The notes under the pieces: model-generated | What the model was told of the DNA's origin: nothing | Seen by the model: only the letters and a program-made list of their open reading frames with translations | Databases searched by the model: none | From: Aquabacter sp. L1I39 | GTDB lineage: Bacteria > Pseudomonadota > Alphaproteobacteria > Rhizobiales > Xanthobacteraceae | Direction of reading: 5' to 3' | Assembly: GCF_017742835.1 (NCBI RefSeq) | Contig: NZ_CP072392.1 | Span: 4,239,695 to 4,303,694 of the forward strand | Length of the DNA: 64,000 nt | Position numbers and translations under genes: made by a program | Shown: positions 7,765-17,900 of the stretch, one piece after another | How the letters are laid out: each line of letters opens with the position of its first letter | Position numbering within the stretch: the first letter of the stretch is position 1

Positions 7765-8307
7765 CTATTTGGGCCTTGCGGCAGGAATGGGCATGGGCAC
7801 CCCGCCCGGAATCGGCGGGGGCAGGGGGGCCTTGTCGGTCTGGGTCTGGTTCTGCTCCGTGAGCTGCACCGTCCAGGCCTTCTGCTGCTTGGTGTCCACC
7901 TCCAGGAAGCCGGTGCGGTCAAAGCCGCGGGCGAGGCAATCCTCGGCGCCGCGAATGGTGAACTCCTTGTCTCGGGTGCACATATAGGCCTTGCCGGACC
8001 ATTCCCCGCCTTGGTCATAGTCTACGGCGTAAATGTAATAGAAACGTGCCACCAGGTCGCCGCGCAGCAGCGTCTCGCAGGAATTGGAGGCGACGTTCCA
8101 CCAGCCCTCGGTGGTCCAGGCCTCATTGTCCTTGTAGCCGATGGCGATGCCGATGCGGCTCTGGGTGCGGTTGCACAGCCGGAAGTCCGCGAGTGCCACC
8201 TGCGGCATCAGCGGCATCAGGACGAGCGCGAGGGCGCACAGCCCGGCAAGGGCGCGCGGCGACGGCAGAGGCGGCAAATGCAAGAAGGGCAAATCTCTAC
8301 GGCGCAT
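7765..8307 (-). CDS. DUF1036 exported protein
   Basis: A 180-residue secreted protein. The N-terminus is basic (MRRRDLPF) with a hydrophobic core near residues 20-38 ending in ALA. The DUF1036 domain follows: DFRLCNRTQSRIGIAIGYK, a tryptophan-rich EGWWNV, and conserved cysteines at SCETLL, YMCTR and EDCLARGF. The C-terminal 25 residues are a proline-rich tail. No function is established for DUF1036. The ATG at 8307 is preceded by AGGGAA. It lies directly upstream of pyk on the same strand and divergent from DUF1244, an order conserved in rhizobia. Confidence 0.85.
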   Translation of the reverse strand: MRRRDLPFLHLPPLPSPRALAGLCALALVLMPLMPQVALADFRLCNRTQSRIGIAIGYKDNEAWTTEGWWNVASNSCETLLRGDLVARFYYIYAVDYDQGGEWSGKAYMCTRDKEFTIRGAEDCLARGFDRTGFLEVDTKQQKAWTVQLTEQNQTQTDKAPLPPPIPGGVPMPIPAARPK

Positions 8308-8487
8308 CGGTTCCCTGGTGTGCCCGTGCCGGGGGCGAGCGTCAATGCCCGAGCTTGGCGGGCGTCCTGCATTGGTCCAAGCGCGGGCTTTCTCGGCGGT
8401 GATCGGGGCGAGAGAGAGGCAAGGCGGGGATAAGCTCTTGCGGCGACTTTCCGGAGCGCCCAGCTTTGGCGGTGAAAGGATCCGTTC

Positions 8488-8826
8488 ATGAGCCACGACA
8501 CCGACGCCGATAACGGTGCCCCGCGCCATCTGACCGAGGCCGAGCGCGAGACGCTGGAAGCGGCTGCCTTCCGCCGCCTCGTTTCTCACCTGCGCACCCG
8601 CACCGATGTGCAGAATATCGACCTGATGAACCTCGCCGGTTTCTGCCGCAACTGCCTGTCCAACTGGTATCTGGAGGCGGCGGAGGCGGCGGGCCTGCCG
8701 CTCACCAAGGGCGAGAGCCGGGAAGCGGTCTATGGCATGAGCTACGAGGCCTGGAAGGCGCTCCACCAGGCCGAGGCGACCGCTGAGCAGAAGGCCGCGT
8801 TCGCGCAGTCGAAGCCCTCCCATTGA
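8488..8826 (+). CDS. DUF1244 protein
   Basis: A 112-residue cytoplasmic protein. It shows the DUF1244 pattern: AAAFRRLVSHLRTRTDVQN, then IDLMNLAGFCRNCLSNWY with the paired cysteines, and the C-terminal YGMSYEAWKALHQ. The family is small, alpha-helical and of unknown function; the C-x2-C pair may bind a metal. An AAAGGA site lies close upstream of the ATG. It stands between the divergent DUF1036 gene and gapR. Confidence 0.88.
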   Translation: MSHDTDADNGAPRHLTEAERETLEAAAFRRLVSHLRTRTDVQNIDLMNLAGFCRNCLSNWYLEAAEAAGLPLTKGESREAVYGMSYEAWKALHQAEATAEQKAAFAQSKPSH

Positions 8827-9039
8827 AGCCAAGCGGTGGGGCCGGCGCGCGGATCCCAGCTACCCACAGGGGGTGGATAGCGGGGAAGCTTCCTTGACGC
8901 GGGCGCTGCGATTTGCGCTGTATCCAGCCTCCGCGCGGAAGCCTTGCGGCCTTCCGCCCCGCTCAATTCAGGCGCGCCCGTCCCTCCGCCCTCACCTTGC
9001 GGAGGGGCGGCGCGTCCGCAGGACTAGAAGGTTTCCCTC

Positions 9040-9303
9040 GTGACGGACGATGCTTCCGACGCCCCGGCGGGCTTCGCCAAGGAACAGCTCAAGTCCTTCA
9101 TCGAGCGCATCGAGCGCCTCGAGGAAGAAAAGAAGGCCATTGCCGACGACATCAAGGACGTGTTCGCGGAGGCCAAGGCCAACGGCTTCGACGTGAAGGC
9201 CCTGCGCACCATCCTCAAGATCCGCAAGGAAGACGTGGACAAGCGGCGCGAGCACGAGGCCATCGTGGAGCTCTATCTCCAGGCCCTCGGCGTCTTCATG
9301 TGA
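9040..9303 (+). CDS. gapR: GapR, nucleoid-associated protein (DUF2312)
   Basis: An 87-residue, highly charged coiled-coil protein starting at GTG 9040. The sequence [18 protein letters not shown], then [19 protein letters not shown] and [16 protein letters not shown], is the hallmark of DUF2312/GapR. In Caulobacter this protein clamps overtwisted DNA ahead of forks and transcription, and is essential there. An untranslated region of about 210 bp separates it from DUF1244 and contains two short inverted repeats (GCGGAAG / CTTCCGC and CCCTCCGC / GCGGAGGG) just upstream of the start. A strong hairpin follows at 9307-9339. Confidence 0.93.
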   Translation: MTDDASDAPAGFAKEQLKSFIERIERLEEEKKAIADDIKDVFAEAKANGFDVKALRTILKIRKEDVDKRREHEAIVELYLQALGVFM

Positions 9304-9306
9304 GGC

Positions 9307-9339
9307 AAGCCGTCCATGGGCGCAGCCCATGGACGGCTT
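9307..9339. terminator. Hairpin terminator between gapR and nadC
   Basis: Perfect 15-bp arms (AAGCCGTCCATGGGC and its complement) with a 3-nt loop, directly after the gapR stop and before the convergent nadC stop. There is no T-run, so it could serve both strands with help from Rho or act as an RNA-stabilising end. Confidence 0.75.
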
Positions 9340-9356
9340 CGGCGCGCCAGCGCCTT

Positions 9357-10217
9357 TCAGATGTCGTCCAGCCCCAGGTCCAGGATCGGGGCGCTGTGGG
9401 TCAGCCATCCGCAGGAAATGATATCCACGCCCGAGGCAGCAATGGCCGGGACGGTCTGCGCGGTGATGCGGCCCGAGGCTTCGGTGATGGCGCGCCCGTT
9501 CACCATCCGCACCGCCTCCCTCAGGGTGTCCGGGCCCATATTGTCCAGCAGCACCGCATCGATGCCGACGGAGAGCGCCTCCTCCAATTGGGAGAGCGTG
9601 TCCACCTCCACCTCGATCTTCACCAGATGCCCCACATGGGCCTTTGCCCGGGTGATGGCCACCGCGACCCCGCCTGCGGCGGCCACATGGTTGTCCTTGA
9701 TGAGGATGGCGTCATCGAGCCCGAAGCGGTGATTGGCGCCGCCCCCCGCCCGCACCGCATATTTTTCCACCGCCCGCAGGCCGGGCGTCGTCTTGCGCGT
9801 GCAGGCGATGCGGGCGTGTCCGTGGGGACGGGCGGCTGCCACAAGATTCGCGGTGGCGCTGGCAATGCCGGACAGGCGGCAGGCGAAATTGAGGGCGACC
9901 CGTTCGGCGCTCAGGATGGGCCGCGCCCGGCCCTCGATGCGCAACACCGGCTCGCCCGGGGCCACGGCGGAGCCGTCCCCTTTCAGAACATCAATGGCGA
10001 GTGTCGGGTCAATCAGGCGAAACGCCTGGATGGCAAGGTCCAGCCCCGCCACCACGCCACCCTGGCGGGCGGCCATGTGCACGGCCATCCGGGTGTCGGC
10101 GGGAATCACCGCCTCGCTTGTGATGTCGCCGGCGCGGCCGAGGTCCTCCAGCAGCGCGGCGCGCACCAGAGGTTCGGTGAGAAGGGCGGGCAGGGGATCA
10201 AGGGTTCTGGGGCTCAT
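9357..10217 (-). CDS. nadC: Nicotinate-nucleotide pyrophosphorylase (quinolinate phosphoribosyltransferase)
   Basis: A 286-residue enzyme converting quinolinate and PRPP to nicotinate mononucleotide, the third step of de novo NAD synthesis. Visible are the N-terminal ALLEDLGRAGDITSEAV, the ARPILSAERVALNF helix, the substrate-binding ARIACTRKTTPGLR, and the barrel strands ILIKDNH, VEVEVDTLSQLEEAL and DAVLLDNM. The ATG overlaps the nadB stop as TGATG, so translation is coupled. It is the last gene of nadABC, and a strong hairpin lies beyond its stop. Confidence 0.97.
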   Translation of the reverse strand: MSPRTLDPLPALLTEPLVRAALLEDLGRAGDITSEAVIPADTRMAVHMAARQGGVVAGLDLAIQAFRLIDPTLAIDVLKGDGSAVAPGEPVLRIEGRARPILSAERVALNFACRLSGIASATANLVAAARPHGHARIACTRKTTPGLRAVEKYAVRAGGGANHRFGLDDAILIKDNHVAAAGGVAVAITRAKAHVGHLVKIEVEVDTLSQLEEALSVGIDAVLLDNMGPDTLREAVRMVNGRAITEASGRITAQTVPAIAASGVDIISCGWLTHSAPILDLGLDDI

Positions 10218-11737
10218 CAGACGGCCTCTCGAAGCGCGTGTTCCGCATGCGCGGCGAGCCGCGCGGCGGCGGCGGGCAAGGTGATCTCGCTGTGGCGCGG
10301 AGCGCCGGTCGCGGGGTGATCGGCGCGGAAATGGCCGCCCCGGCTCTCGGTTCGCTCCAGCGCGCCGAGGGTCACGAGGCCGGCCACCAAGGCGGCATCA
10401 TCCTGCGCCATACGGGGTGCCAGGAGCCGCAGCGCGCGTCGCAGCCCGTCGCCTTCCCGTACCACGCCCACATGGCTCTCCATCAGGGCACGGACCGCCT
10501 CAATTCCGGCGGGCGGGCCGTCCGCGGGTGCCGCAGAGGCCGCGACGGGCGCGTGCGCCTGACGATGGGCAATGTCCGCCGCGATCCATTGCGCATAGGC
10601 CAGCGCCTCCAGCAGGGAATTGCTCGCCAGCCGATTGGCGCCGTGAAGGCCGGTGGAGGCCACTTCCCCGCAGGCATAGAGCCCGGCAAGGGATGTCCGG
10701 CCCGTCCCGTCCACCTTGATGCCGCCCATGTGATAATGGGCCGCCGGACGGACCGGGATGGCGTCGCGCTCGGGATCGATGCCGTTGGTGCGGCACAATT
10801 GGGCGACCGAGGGGAAATGCCGCGCGAAGTGCGCGCCGAGCGCCGGGCGGGCATCCAGGAAAACCCGGTGGCCGCCGCGGATGCGATCATGGATGGCGCG
10901 GGCCACCACGTCGCGCGGGGCAAGTTCACGGCCTGGCACGTCGGCCATGAAGCGCGCCCCCGTCTCGTCCACCAGGATGGCGCCGGCACCCCGCAGGGCC
11001 TCGGTGGCGAGCGGCATGGGATCGCTGGCGGTGGCGATGGCGGTGGGGTGGAACTGCACGAATTCCAGGTCCCGCAGCACCGCGCCTGCGCGCGCCGCCA
11101 TGGCAAGGCCGGAGCCCACAGCGCTGCGCGGATTGGTGGTGGAGGCATAAAGCCCGCCTATGCCCCCGGTGGCGAGCACCACCGCGCGGCCGCTCAGATG
11201 CACCAGCCGGCCGCCATGGTCGCGGCACCAGAGGCCATGAACCCGGCCGTCTTCGGCCTCCAGCCGCACGGCGACGAGATCCGCCCGCCGGCTGATGTGC
11301 GGAGCGATGCGGGCCTTGGCGATGAGGCCTTCCAGAACCGCGCGGCCGGTGGCATCCTCATTGGCGTGGACGATGCGCGAGCGGCCATGAGCGGCTTCAA
11401 GGCCCAGCGCGAGCGCGCCGCTTTCGTCCGTGTCGAAGCGGATGCCGAGGGCGGCAAGGCGGGCGATGATGGCTGGACCTTCCGCCGTCACGCGGGCCAC
11501 CGCCTCGGCCTCGCACAAGCCGGCACCGGCGGCATGGGTGTCGGCCGCATGGAGGGTGGGGTCGTCGTCCGGCCCGAGGGCGGCGGCGATGCCGCCCTGG
11601 GCGAGGGTGGTGGCGGCATCGGCGCTGACGCCGGTGGGCGCCACGACGAGCACGGGCAAGGGCGCCAGCGCCAGGGCAGTGGCCGCCCCCGCTATGCCCG
11701 CCCCGACGATGAGGATGCGATCGTTCGGGTCGGCCAT
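10217..11737 (-). CDS. nadB: L-aspartate oxidase
   Basis: A 506-residue flavoprotein that oxidises L-aspartate to iminoaspartate, the substrate of NadA. The N-terminal FAD fold shows ILIVGAGIAGAATALAL. Other signatures are TTLAQGGIAAALGPDDDPT, HANEDATGRAVLEGL, RAVVLATGGIGGLY, EFVQFHPTA and the C-terminal ACGEVASTGLHGANRLASNS typical of the succinate dehydrogenase/aspartate oxidase family. The start at 11737 sits six bases beyond the nadA stop. Length is slightly below the E. coli enzyme (540). Confidence 0.96.
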   Translation of the reverse strand: MADPNDRILIVGAGIAGAATALALAPLPVLVVAPTGVSADAATTLAQGGIAAALGPDDDPTLHAADTHAAGAGLCEAEAVARVTAEGPAIIARLAALGIRFDTDESGALALGLEAAHGRSRIVHANEDATGRAVLEGLIAKARIAPHISRRADLVAVRLEAEDGRVHGLWCRDHGGRLVHLSGRAVVLATGGIGGLYASTTNPRSAVGSGLAMAARAGAVLRDLEFVQFHPTAIATASDPMPLATEALRGAGAILVDETGARFMADVPGRELAPRDVVARAIHDRIRGGHRVFLDARPALGAHFARHFPSVAQLCRTNGIDPERDAIPVRPAAHYHMGGIKVDGTGRTSLAGLYACGEVASTGLHGANRLASNSLLEALAYAQWIAADIAHRQAHAPVAASAAPADGPPAGIEAVRALMESHVGVVREGDGLRRALRLLAPRMAQDDAALVAGLVTLGALERTESRGGHFRADHPATGAPRHSEITLPAAAARLAAHAEHALREAV

Positions 11738-11742
11738 GGCGC

Positions 11743-12735
11743 TCACCGGATGGCCAGCATGCGCTCGACCGAGGCGCGGGCACCGGGGATGAGCGCGGGG
11801 TCGACGGTGACTTCCGGCGCCAGGGTTTCCAGCGCGCGGCGGATATTGCCGAGCGTGATGCGCTTCATGTGCGGGCACAGATTGCAGGGCCGCACGAAGT
11901 CGATCTCGGGATAATGGACGGCCACATTGTCGCCCATGGAGCACTCCGTCACGAGCGCCACCCGCTCCGGCCGCTTTGTGGCGACGAAGGAGACCATCTC
12001 GGCGGTGGAGCCGGCAAAGTCGGAGGCGGCCACCACATCCGGCGGGCATTCGGGATGGGCGATGACGGTCACATTGGCATAGGTCTCGCGGATCTCGGCG
12101 ATGTCCATGGGCGTGAAGCGCTCATGCACCTCGCAATGGCCGTTCCAGGTGATGATCTCCACTTTTGTCTGGGCGGCGATGTTGCGGGCGAGATATTCGT
12201 CCGGGATCATGATGACACGGGGCACGCCAAGCCCCTCCACCACTTTGAGGGCGTTGCCGGAGGTGCAGCACACATCGGATTCTGCCTTCACGGCGGCCGA
12301 GGTGTTCACATAGGTCACCACCGGCACGCCGGGATGCCGGGCGCGCAAGGCGCGCACGTCCTGCGGGGTGATGCTCTCGGCCAACGAGCAGCCGGCCTTT
12401 TCGTCGGGGATGAGCACGGTCTTGTGCGGGTTCAGGATCTTGGCGGTCTCGGCCATGAAATGAACGCCGGCCAGAACGATCACGTCGGCATCGGTGGACG
12501 CCGCCTCGCGGGCAAGGGCGAGGCTGTCGCCGACAATGTCCGCCACGGTGTGGAAGATTTCCGGCGCCTGGTAATTGTGGGCCAGCAGGATGGCGTTGCG
12601 CTCGCGCTTGAGGCGCAGGATCGCCTCCACGTCGTCAGCGAGGATGGACCATTCCATGGCCGGTACGTGGCGCCGCACCTTGTCATAGAGATGGGGCAGG
12701 GGCAGCGCCCGCTCCGGCGAGACCTGGTGCAGCAT
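11743..12735 (-). CDS. nadA: Quinolinate synthase A
   Basis: A 330-residue [4Fe-4S] enzyme condensing iminoaspartate with dihydroxyacetone phosphate to quinolinate. Motifs: [15 protein letters not shown], the cluster cysteines in [20 protein letters not shown] and RPCNLCPHM, and [21 protein letters not shown] for substrate contact. The ATG at 12735 has GGGAGG 6 nt upstream; an earlier in-frame ATG overlaps that ribosome site and is less likely. It opens the nadA-nadB-nadC operon. The leader carries operator-like palindromes (12750-12768, 12854-12868) and a hairpin with a T-run (12778-12804). Confidence 0.96.
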   Translation of the reverse strand: MLHQVSPERALPLPHLYDKVRRHVPAMEWSILADDVEAILRLKRERNAILLAHNYQAPEIFHTVADIVGDSLALAREAASTDADVIVLAGVHFMAETAKILNPHKTVLIPDEKAGCSLAESITPQDVRALRARHPGVPVVTYVNTSAAVKAESDVCCTSGNALKVVEGLGVPRVIMIPDEYLARNIAAQTKVEIITWNGHCEVHERFTPMDIAEIRETYANVTVIAHPECPPDVVAASDFAGSTAEMVSFVATKRPERVALVTECSMGDNVAVHYPEIDFVRPCNLCPHMKRITLGNIRRALETLAPEVTVDPALIPGARASVERMLAIR

Positions 12736-12749
12736 GGCATTTCCTCCCA

Positions 12750-12768
12750 TATACTCGTTTTGAGTATA
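12750..12768 (-). promoter_or_regulatory. Operator-like palindrome immediately upstream of nadA
   Basis: TATACTC-gtttt-GAGTATA, perfect 7-bp arms, ending 14 nt before the nadA start. The core CTCGTTTTGAG recurs, with one change, at 12856-12866. TTGACG on the minus strand lies just upstream (12774-12779), so a repressor bound here would overlap the likely promoter. A NAD-responsive regulator such as NadQ or NrtR is a candidate by context only. Confidence 0.6.
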
Positions 12769-12777
12769 ATTGACGTC

Positions 12778-12804
12778 AAAAAATGAGCCGAAGCGAAGTC
12801 GGCT
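12778..12804 (-). terminator. Hairpin plus T-run in front of nadA
   Basis: On the minus strand AGCCGA-cttcgct-TCGGCT is followed by CATTTTTT. It could terminate the upstream lytTR operon, whose stop is at 12938, or act as an attenuator in a longer nadA transcript. Confidence 0.5.
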
Positions 12805-12853
12805 TTCTTTCTCTAATGCTAGAAGTGAGCATAAGAGGGCGTCAAGGGGGGTG

Positions 12854-12868
12854 TGCTCATTTTGAGCA
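12854..12868 (-). promoter_or_regulatory. Second operator-like palindrome of the nadA control region
   Basis: TGCTCA-ttt-TGAGCA, perfect 6-bp arms, centred about 102 bp upstream of the first site. It shares the core CTC(A/G)TTTTGAG, which suggests one regulator binding both. Confidence 0.55.
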
Positions 12869-12937
12869 TTCCGGCACCGCGCCATATCGTTCTTGCTCGC
12901 GACCGGGCCCGGGGGGGAGCGCGCGGTAAGGCGGGTG

Positions 12938-13648
12938 TCAGCGCTCTCCGGCCATGGCCTCGCGCAGGCGGGCGGCGGCCGTGCGGCCGATCTGCACCGG
13001 CTCGCTCAGGCCCTGGAAGCTGAGATGAACATCGTCGCGGGTGCGGGCATCAATGCGGCGCAGGCGGTCGCGATTGATGAGAATGGAGCGGTCGAGGCGC
13101 AGGAAGGGTGGATTGGGAAGCTGGGTTTCGAACTGGGAGAGCGAACGCAGGATCATCAGGGGCGGCTGGTTCGCCAGCAGGACGTGGCAGAAATCGCCTT
13201 CCGCCCGGATGGCGCACAGGTCCGTCGGCGCGGCAAGCACCGTGCGGGCGGGCGTGCGCAATTCCAGCGCCGGGACCTCCGGCGTCTCCTGACGCGCCAC
13301 CAGCGCCCGCACCCGCCCAAGGGCCTCGTCGAACCGCTCCTGCGCGATGGGCTTCAGGAGGTAGTCCACCGCGCGCACCTTGAACGCCTCCACCGCATAA
13401 TGGGGATGGGCGGTGACGAACACCACCAGCGGCGAAGGGGTGAGGGCGGCCAGGAGATCGAACCCGTCGCCTTGCCCCAGCTCGATGTCGAGGAGCATCA
13501 ATTCGGGCCGCTCGCGCGTCACCAGTGCGCAGGCCGCAACCACGGTGTCGGCCTCGCCGACCACGCTCACACCCGCATGGGGCTTGAGCAGCCGCCGCAG
13601 CGCGCGGCGGGCGAGGGGCTCGTCATCAACGATCACCACCCGGAGCAT
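12938..13648 (-). CDS. LytTR-family response regulator
   Basis: A 236-residue DNA-binding response regulator. The receiver domain (about residues 1-120) has the acidic pair DDE near residue 8, the phospho-acceptor Asp in LMLLDIELG, the switch Thr in VVFVTAH and the Lys in DYLLKPI. A LytTR DNA-binding domain fills the C-terminal half ([40 protein letters not shown]). Its start overlaps the 3' end of the kinase gene by 16 bp, so the pair is co-translated. The targets are unknown; no neighbouring gene of the usual murein hydrolase or LrgAB type is present. Confidence 0.92.
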   Translation of the reverse strand: MLRVVIVDDEPLARRALRRLLKPHAGVSVVGEADTVVAACALVTRERPELMLLDIELGQGDGFDLLAALTPSPLVVFVTAHPHYAVEAFKVRAVDYLLKPIAQERFDEALGRVRALVARQETPEVPALELRTPARTVLAAPTDLCAIRAEGDFCHVLLANQPPLMILRSLSQFETQLPNPPFLRLDRSILINRDRLRRIDARTRDDVHLSFQGLSEPVQIGRTAAARLREAMAGER

Positions 13649-14757
13649 GGCGCACCTTCCAGGACCAGTTCCGCCGTCACCACCCGGTCACCTTCCCGCG
13701 ATGCGGCACCCGGCGAGATGGGCCGGTCGCCCTCCCTCAAGGCGAAGCGGTGCCGCAGGGGGTAATGCAAAGCCAGCCTGCGGCGCAGATTGGGCAGGCC
13801 AACGCCGGGCCGCAGCCGGGATGGGCGCGTGCGTTCCGCAAGGGTGCCGGAATTCTCGATGCGCACATGCAGCGCGTCGCCCGCGCCGTGGATTAAGACC
13901 GTAAGGCGCAGGCCGTGGCGCCGCGTGCCGTGCTTGATGGCGTTTTCCACCAAGGGCTGGAGCAGGAAGCTGACAATGGGCCGCTGCCGCACGTCGGGCG
14001 CCACCACCAGATGGGCCGTGAGACGCTCGCCGAAGCGGGCTTCCTGGACTTTCAGATAGGCGGCGAGGGCATCCGCCTCGGCGGACACCGTGGTGACGGG
14101 TTCGCCGATGCTGTCCAGCGAGTGGCGCAGATACGTGCAGAGCTGACGCAGCATGGCCAGCGCCGCGTCGGGATGTTCGGGGATCTCTTCCGCCACTCCG
14201 TTCAGGGCATTGAAGAGAAAATGGGGATCGAGCTGGAGGCGCAGCTGCAGCAGTTCGGCGCGCAGGGCTTCGGCCTCCGCCTGCACCGCTCGCTGGTGCT
14301 CGGCCCGGCGTCGCCAGTCGGTGCGCACCCAGAAATAGGCAAAGCTGCCGCCACAGACCACCGTGAAGTAATAGATGAGCGGGGCGAAATATTCCTGCAT
14401 GGGCCGCCAGGCGGGAATGTCCCAGCCCATGGCCTGCCGGATGGCATAGATGGCGGTGATGACCAGGAAGGCCGCCAGGAACGAAGCCCCGATCACCCGC
14501 AGGGCTGTCCCGGTGGACATGTCCTGCGTGAACACGCTCTGGTGATAGAAAGCGCGCAGAAGAAGGGCGGCACCCGCGAACAGCACCACGGAAATCAGGG
14601 TCAGCACCGCCGAGATGGTGGGATCGCCATAGGTGACGAGGCGAATGACGAGGTCGATGACGACGAAGGCGCTCCATCCCGCCACCTGCACCCGCTGAAA
14701 GGCGGTGGCGTTCCTCCAGCGGCGCCGGATCGTCTCGAGCCTCACATCTTCCCCCAC
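13633..14757 (-). CDS. LytS/YehU-type sensor histidine kinase
   Basis: A 374-residue inner-membrane kinase. Four hydrophobic segments occupy about residues 22-45, 50-72, 85-108 and 125-148, followed by a short coiled coil. The His_kinase domain has LQLDPHFLFNALNGV with the phosphorylated His, and a HATPase_c part with LVENAIKHGTRRHG and VGLPNLRRRLALHY. Lack of a periplasmic sensor domain suggests sensing within or near the membrane. It forms a pair with the LytTR regulator through a 16-bp overlap. The signal is unknown. Confidence 0.9.
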   Translation of the reverse strand: MGEDVRLETIRRRWRNATAFQRVQVAGWSAFVVIDLVIRLVTYGDPTISAVLTLISVVLFAGAALLLRAFYHQSVFTQDMSTGTALRVIGASFLAAFLVITAIYAIRQAMGWDIPAWRPMQEYFAPLIYYFTVVCGGSFAYFWVRTDWRRRAEHQRAVQAEAEALRAELLQLRLQLDPHFLFNALNGVAEEIPEHPDAALAMLRQLCTYLRHSLDSIGEPVTTVSAEADALAAYLKVQEARFGERLTAHLVVAPDVRQRPIVSFLLQPLVENAIKHGTRRHGLRLTVLIHGAGDALHVRIENSGTLAERTRPSRLRPGVGLPNLRRRLALHYPLRHRFALREGDRPISPGAASREGDRVVTAELVLEGAPCSGW

Positions 14758-14965
14758 GATGCCATCGACGCGGGTCGCGCCACGCCGCCGACGCAGAGGA
14801 ATAAAGCAACGGCCCGTCCGGGCAAGCGGCTGAGCAGCGTCTGCCTGTTCCGTCGACTATTTCGCCCGGATCGTCGAATGGCCCCGCCCAGGCTGATGCG
14901 CCGCGCCCGCCGCCATGTCTAGAAGCGGTCGCAAGGGACGTGGAACACCCTGACGGAGACGGCAC

Positions 14966-17900
14966 ATGGCGAGCGAGACCAATCAGACCAACTCGACGGG
15001 GCGGGTCTTTGCGGTACACCCGGATGGTGCGGACATCGTCGGCTTCGATCCGACCAGGGACAAGCTCGATCTGGGGGACTATTCGGTCCACAATTTCATC
15101 ATTGTGGACACGCCCCAGGGCGTCGGCTTCATGAATCCCTGGTCGGGCGAAGTGGCCATTGTCCAGGGCGTTTCCCTCGGCCAGCTGACCATTGATAACT
15201 TCAAGCCGATCATCAACGACCATCTGCGCCAGGACGTGAGCGGGGCGTTGGCCTGGGAGCATGGCATCGTCCAGGCACCGCACACCGTCTATGCCCGCTC
15301 GCACGAGATCGGCCAGGTGGACCGGGTGAGCTTCGACCCGGCGCACGACATCGTGGACTTCCGTTATTTCGGAACCCGCGAGCAGATCTATATGACCAAC
15401 AGTTCCGAAGGCGTGGTGATTTCCAATTCGGGCACGGGACAGGCGTTGATCCTGTTGGGAGTGAAAGTCTCGGACCTCACCATCCAGAATTTCATCTTTC
15501 ACTCGGCGCAGGTCTACGAGGATCGGGTCTCCCAGCAACTGGGCTTTTCCGGCACGGTGCCGGCGTCCCAGGTGATCGCGCGGGATATTCCGATCGCCGG
15601 CACCGACGCCTGGCCGACCCACGCCGGCACGGGCGCGCCGCCGACGGGGCAGGTGGGCACCACATTCGAGATCAAGTGGCTCTACGGCACCAACACGACG
15701 CTGGACTTCGACCCTGCCAAAGACAAGCTCGATTTTGGCTGGTTCAAGGCCAGTGAGTTCTCGGTGACGGAGAAGAATGGCGCCGTCATCATCACCATCG
15801 AAGGCAACAAGCAGACCTATACGCTTCCGGGCGTCTCCCTCTACGCGCTTGATTTCAGCAACATCGTGGCCCTGGACACCTCTGCACGCGCCGAGTGGCA
15901 GGGTCTCTTGGACGCCGCCACCCCGCCGGCGGGCCTGCCCACGCTTTCTGTGGACGATGCCACCATTGCGGAAGGCGCGTCCGGCACGACTGTGCTGGCT
16001 TTCACCGTTCGCCTCTCCGCCGCCTCGGCGAGCCCGGTTTCGGTCAGCTACTCCACTCTCAATGGCACCGCTACCGCCGGAACGGACTATGAGTCCGCCG
16101 TCGGCAGCGTCACCTTTGCCCCCGGTGAAACCACGAAGACCGTGCAGGTGGCCGTGCGTGGCGATGCGCAGGTGGAGGTGGACGAGACTCTCACCCTGCA
16201 ATTGTCTTCACCCAGTGGCGCAACCCTGCTTGATGGCTCGGCGCTGGGCACCATCCGCAATGACGATGTGGACGCGGCCCCGAACACCCCGCCCAAGGTC
16301 TCCATCGCCGATCTCGCCGTGAGCGAGGGCAATGGGGAACACATGCACTTCATGTTCGCGGTGACGCTGGACAAGGCCTCCAGCGAGACGGTGACGGTGC
16401 AGTACGCCACCTCGGACGGCACCGCCAAGGCGGGCTCCGACTACAAGGCCACCACCGGCACCGTCACCTTTGCCCCTGGCGTAACCTCGCAGATGGTCCA
16501 TGTGGACATCATGGGCGATACCGCCTTCGAGGCGAATGAGACCTTCACGGTCACCCTCAGCACGCCTTCCGGCGCCACCATCGGCGACGGCGTTGCGGTG
16601 GGCACCATCCTTAACGATGATGCCGCGCCCGCGCTGCCCACCTTGTCCATCGCCGATGCCTCCTTCGCGGAAGGCTCTGCCGCCACGCCCGGCAAGGGCA
16701 CATTCGTGGTCACCTTGTCCGCCGCCTCGGCGACGCCGGTGACGGTGAAATATGCCACGTCCGACGGCACCGCTTTGGCCGGCGGTGACTACACGAAGAA
16801 GACGGGAACGCTGACCTTTGCGGCGGGCGAGACGCAGAAAACCATCACGGTCGCCGCCATCGGCGACGGGACGGCGGAGGCGGACGAGACCTTTTCCGTC
16901 ACCCTGTCCGCCGCCTCCGGCGCCACCATTGCGGATGGCACCGCGGTGGGCACCATCCGCAATGACGATGCGGCCCCCGTGGCGGCCGGCGATGTGGACT
17001 ATGTGGTCCGCGACGATTGGGGCGCGGGCTTCGTGGCCGACATGAAGGTGGAGGCCGGCGCCGGCGGGCTGAAGGGATGGACGGTGGAATTCGATGCCGC
17101 CTTCACCATCACCAACATCTGGAACGCGGTCATCGTCAGCCATGTGGGCAATCATTATGTGATCAAGAATGCCTCCTGGAACGGCACCGTCGGCGCAGGC
17201 AAGCAAGCGGCCTTTGGCTTCCAGGCCAGTTCGGGCGCCGCAGGTCATGTGGCGAGCGGCTTCCTCCTGAACGGCACTGCCGTGGGCGGTGAGCCGGAGC
17301 CCGTGTTGCCCGCCCTCTCCGTAGCCGATGCTTCCGTGACCGAGGGCAATTCCGGCACCAAGGAACTGGCCTTCACCGTCTCCCTCTCAGCGGCCGCCAC
17401 GGCTCCGGTGACGGTGGCCTATGCCACCGCGAACGGCACGGCGCTGGCCGGCTCGGACTATACCGCCAAGAGCGGCACATTGACCTTCGCGGCGGGCGAG
17501 ACCTCCAAGGTGGTCAGGGTGCTGGTGTCCGGCGACACCGCGGTCGAGGCCAACGAAGCCCTCTCCCTCACCCTGTCCAATCCCGCCGGCGCCACCATCG
17601 CCGATGGCTCGGCCACCGGCACCATCGTCAATGACGACGTGGCCCCCCTGCCCGCCCTCTCCGTTGCCGATGCTTCCGTGACCGAGGGCAATTCCGGCAC
17701 CAAGGAGCTGGCCTTCACCGTCTCCCTCTCAGCGGCCGCCACGGCTCCGGTGACGGTGGCCTATGCCACCGCGAACGGCACGGCGCTGGCCGGCTCGGAC
17801 TATACCGCCAAGAGCGGCACATTGACCTTCGCGGCGGGCGAGACCTCCAAGGTGGTCAGGGTGCTGGTGTCCGGCGACACCGCGGTCGAGGCCAACGAAG

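Noticed and set aside
13688..16201. Open frame of 837 codons on the minus strand across the kinase and the start of the cellulase gene
   Set aside because: It would overlap two real genes and the promoter region between them, and has no recognisable domain.
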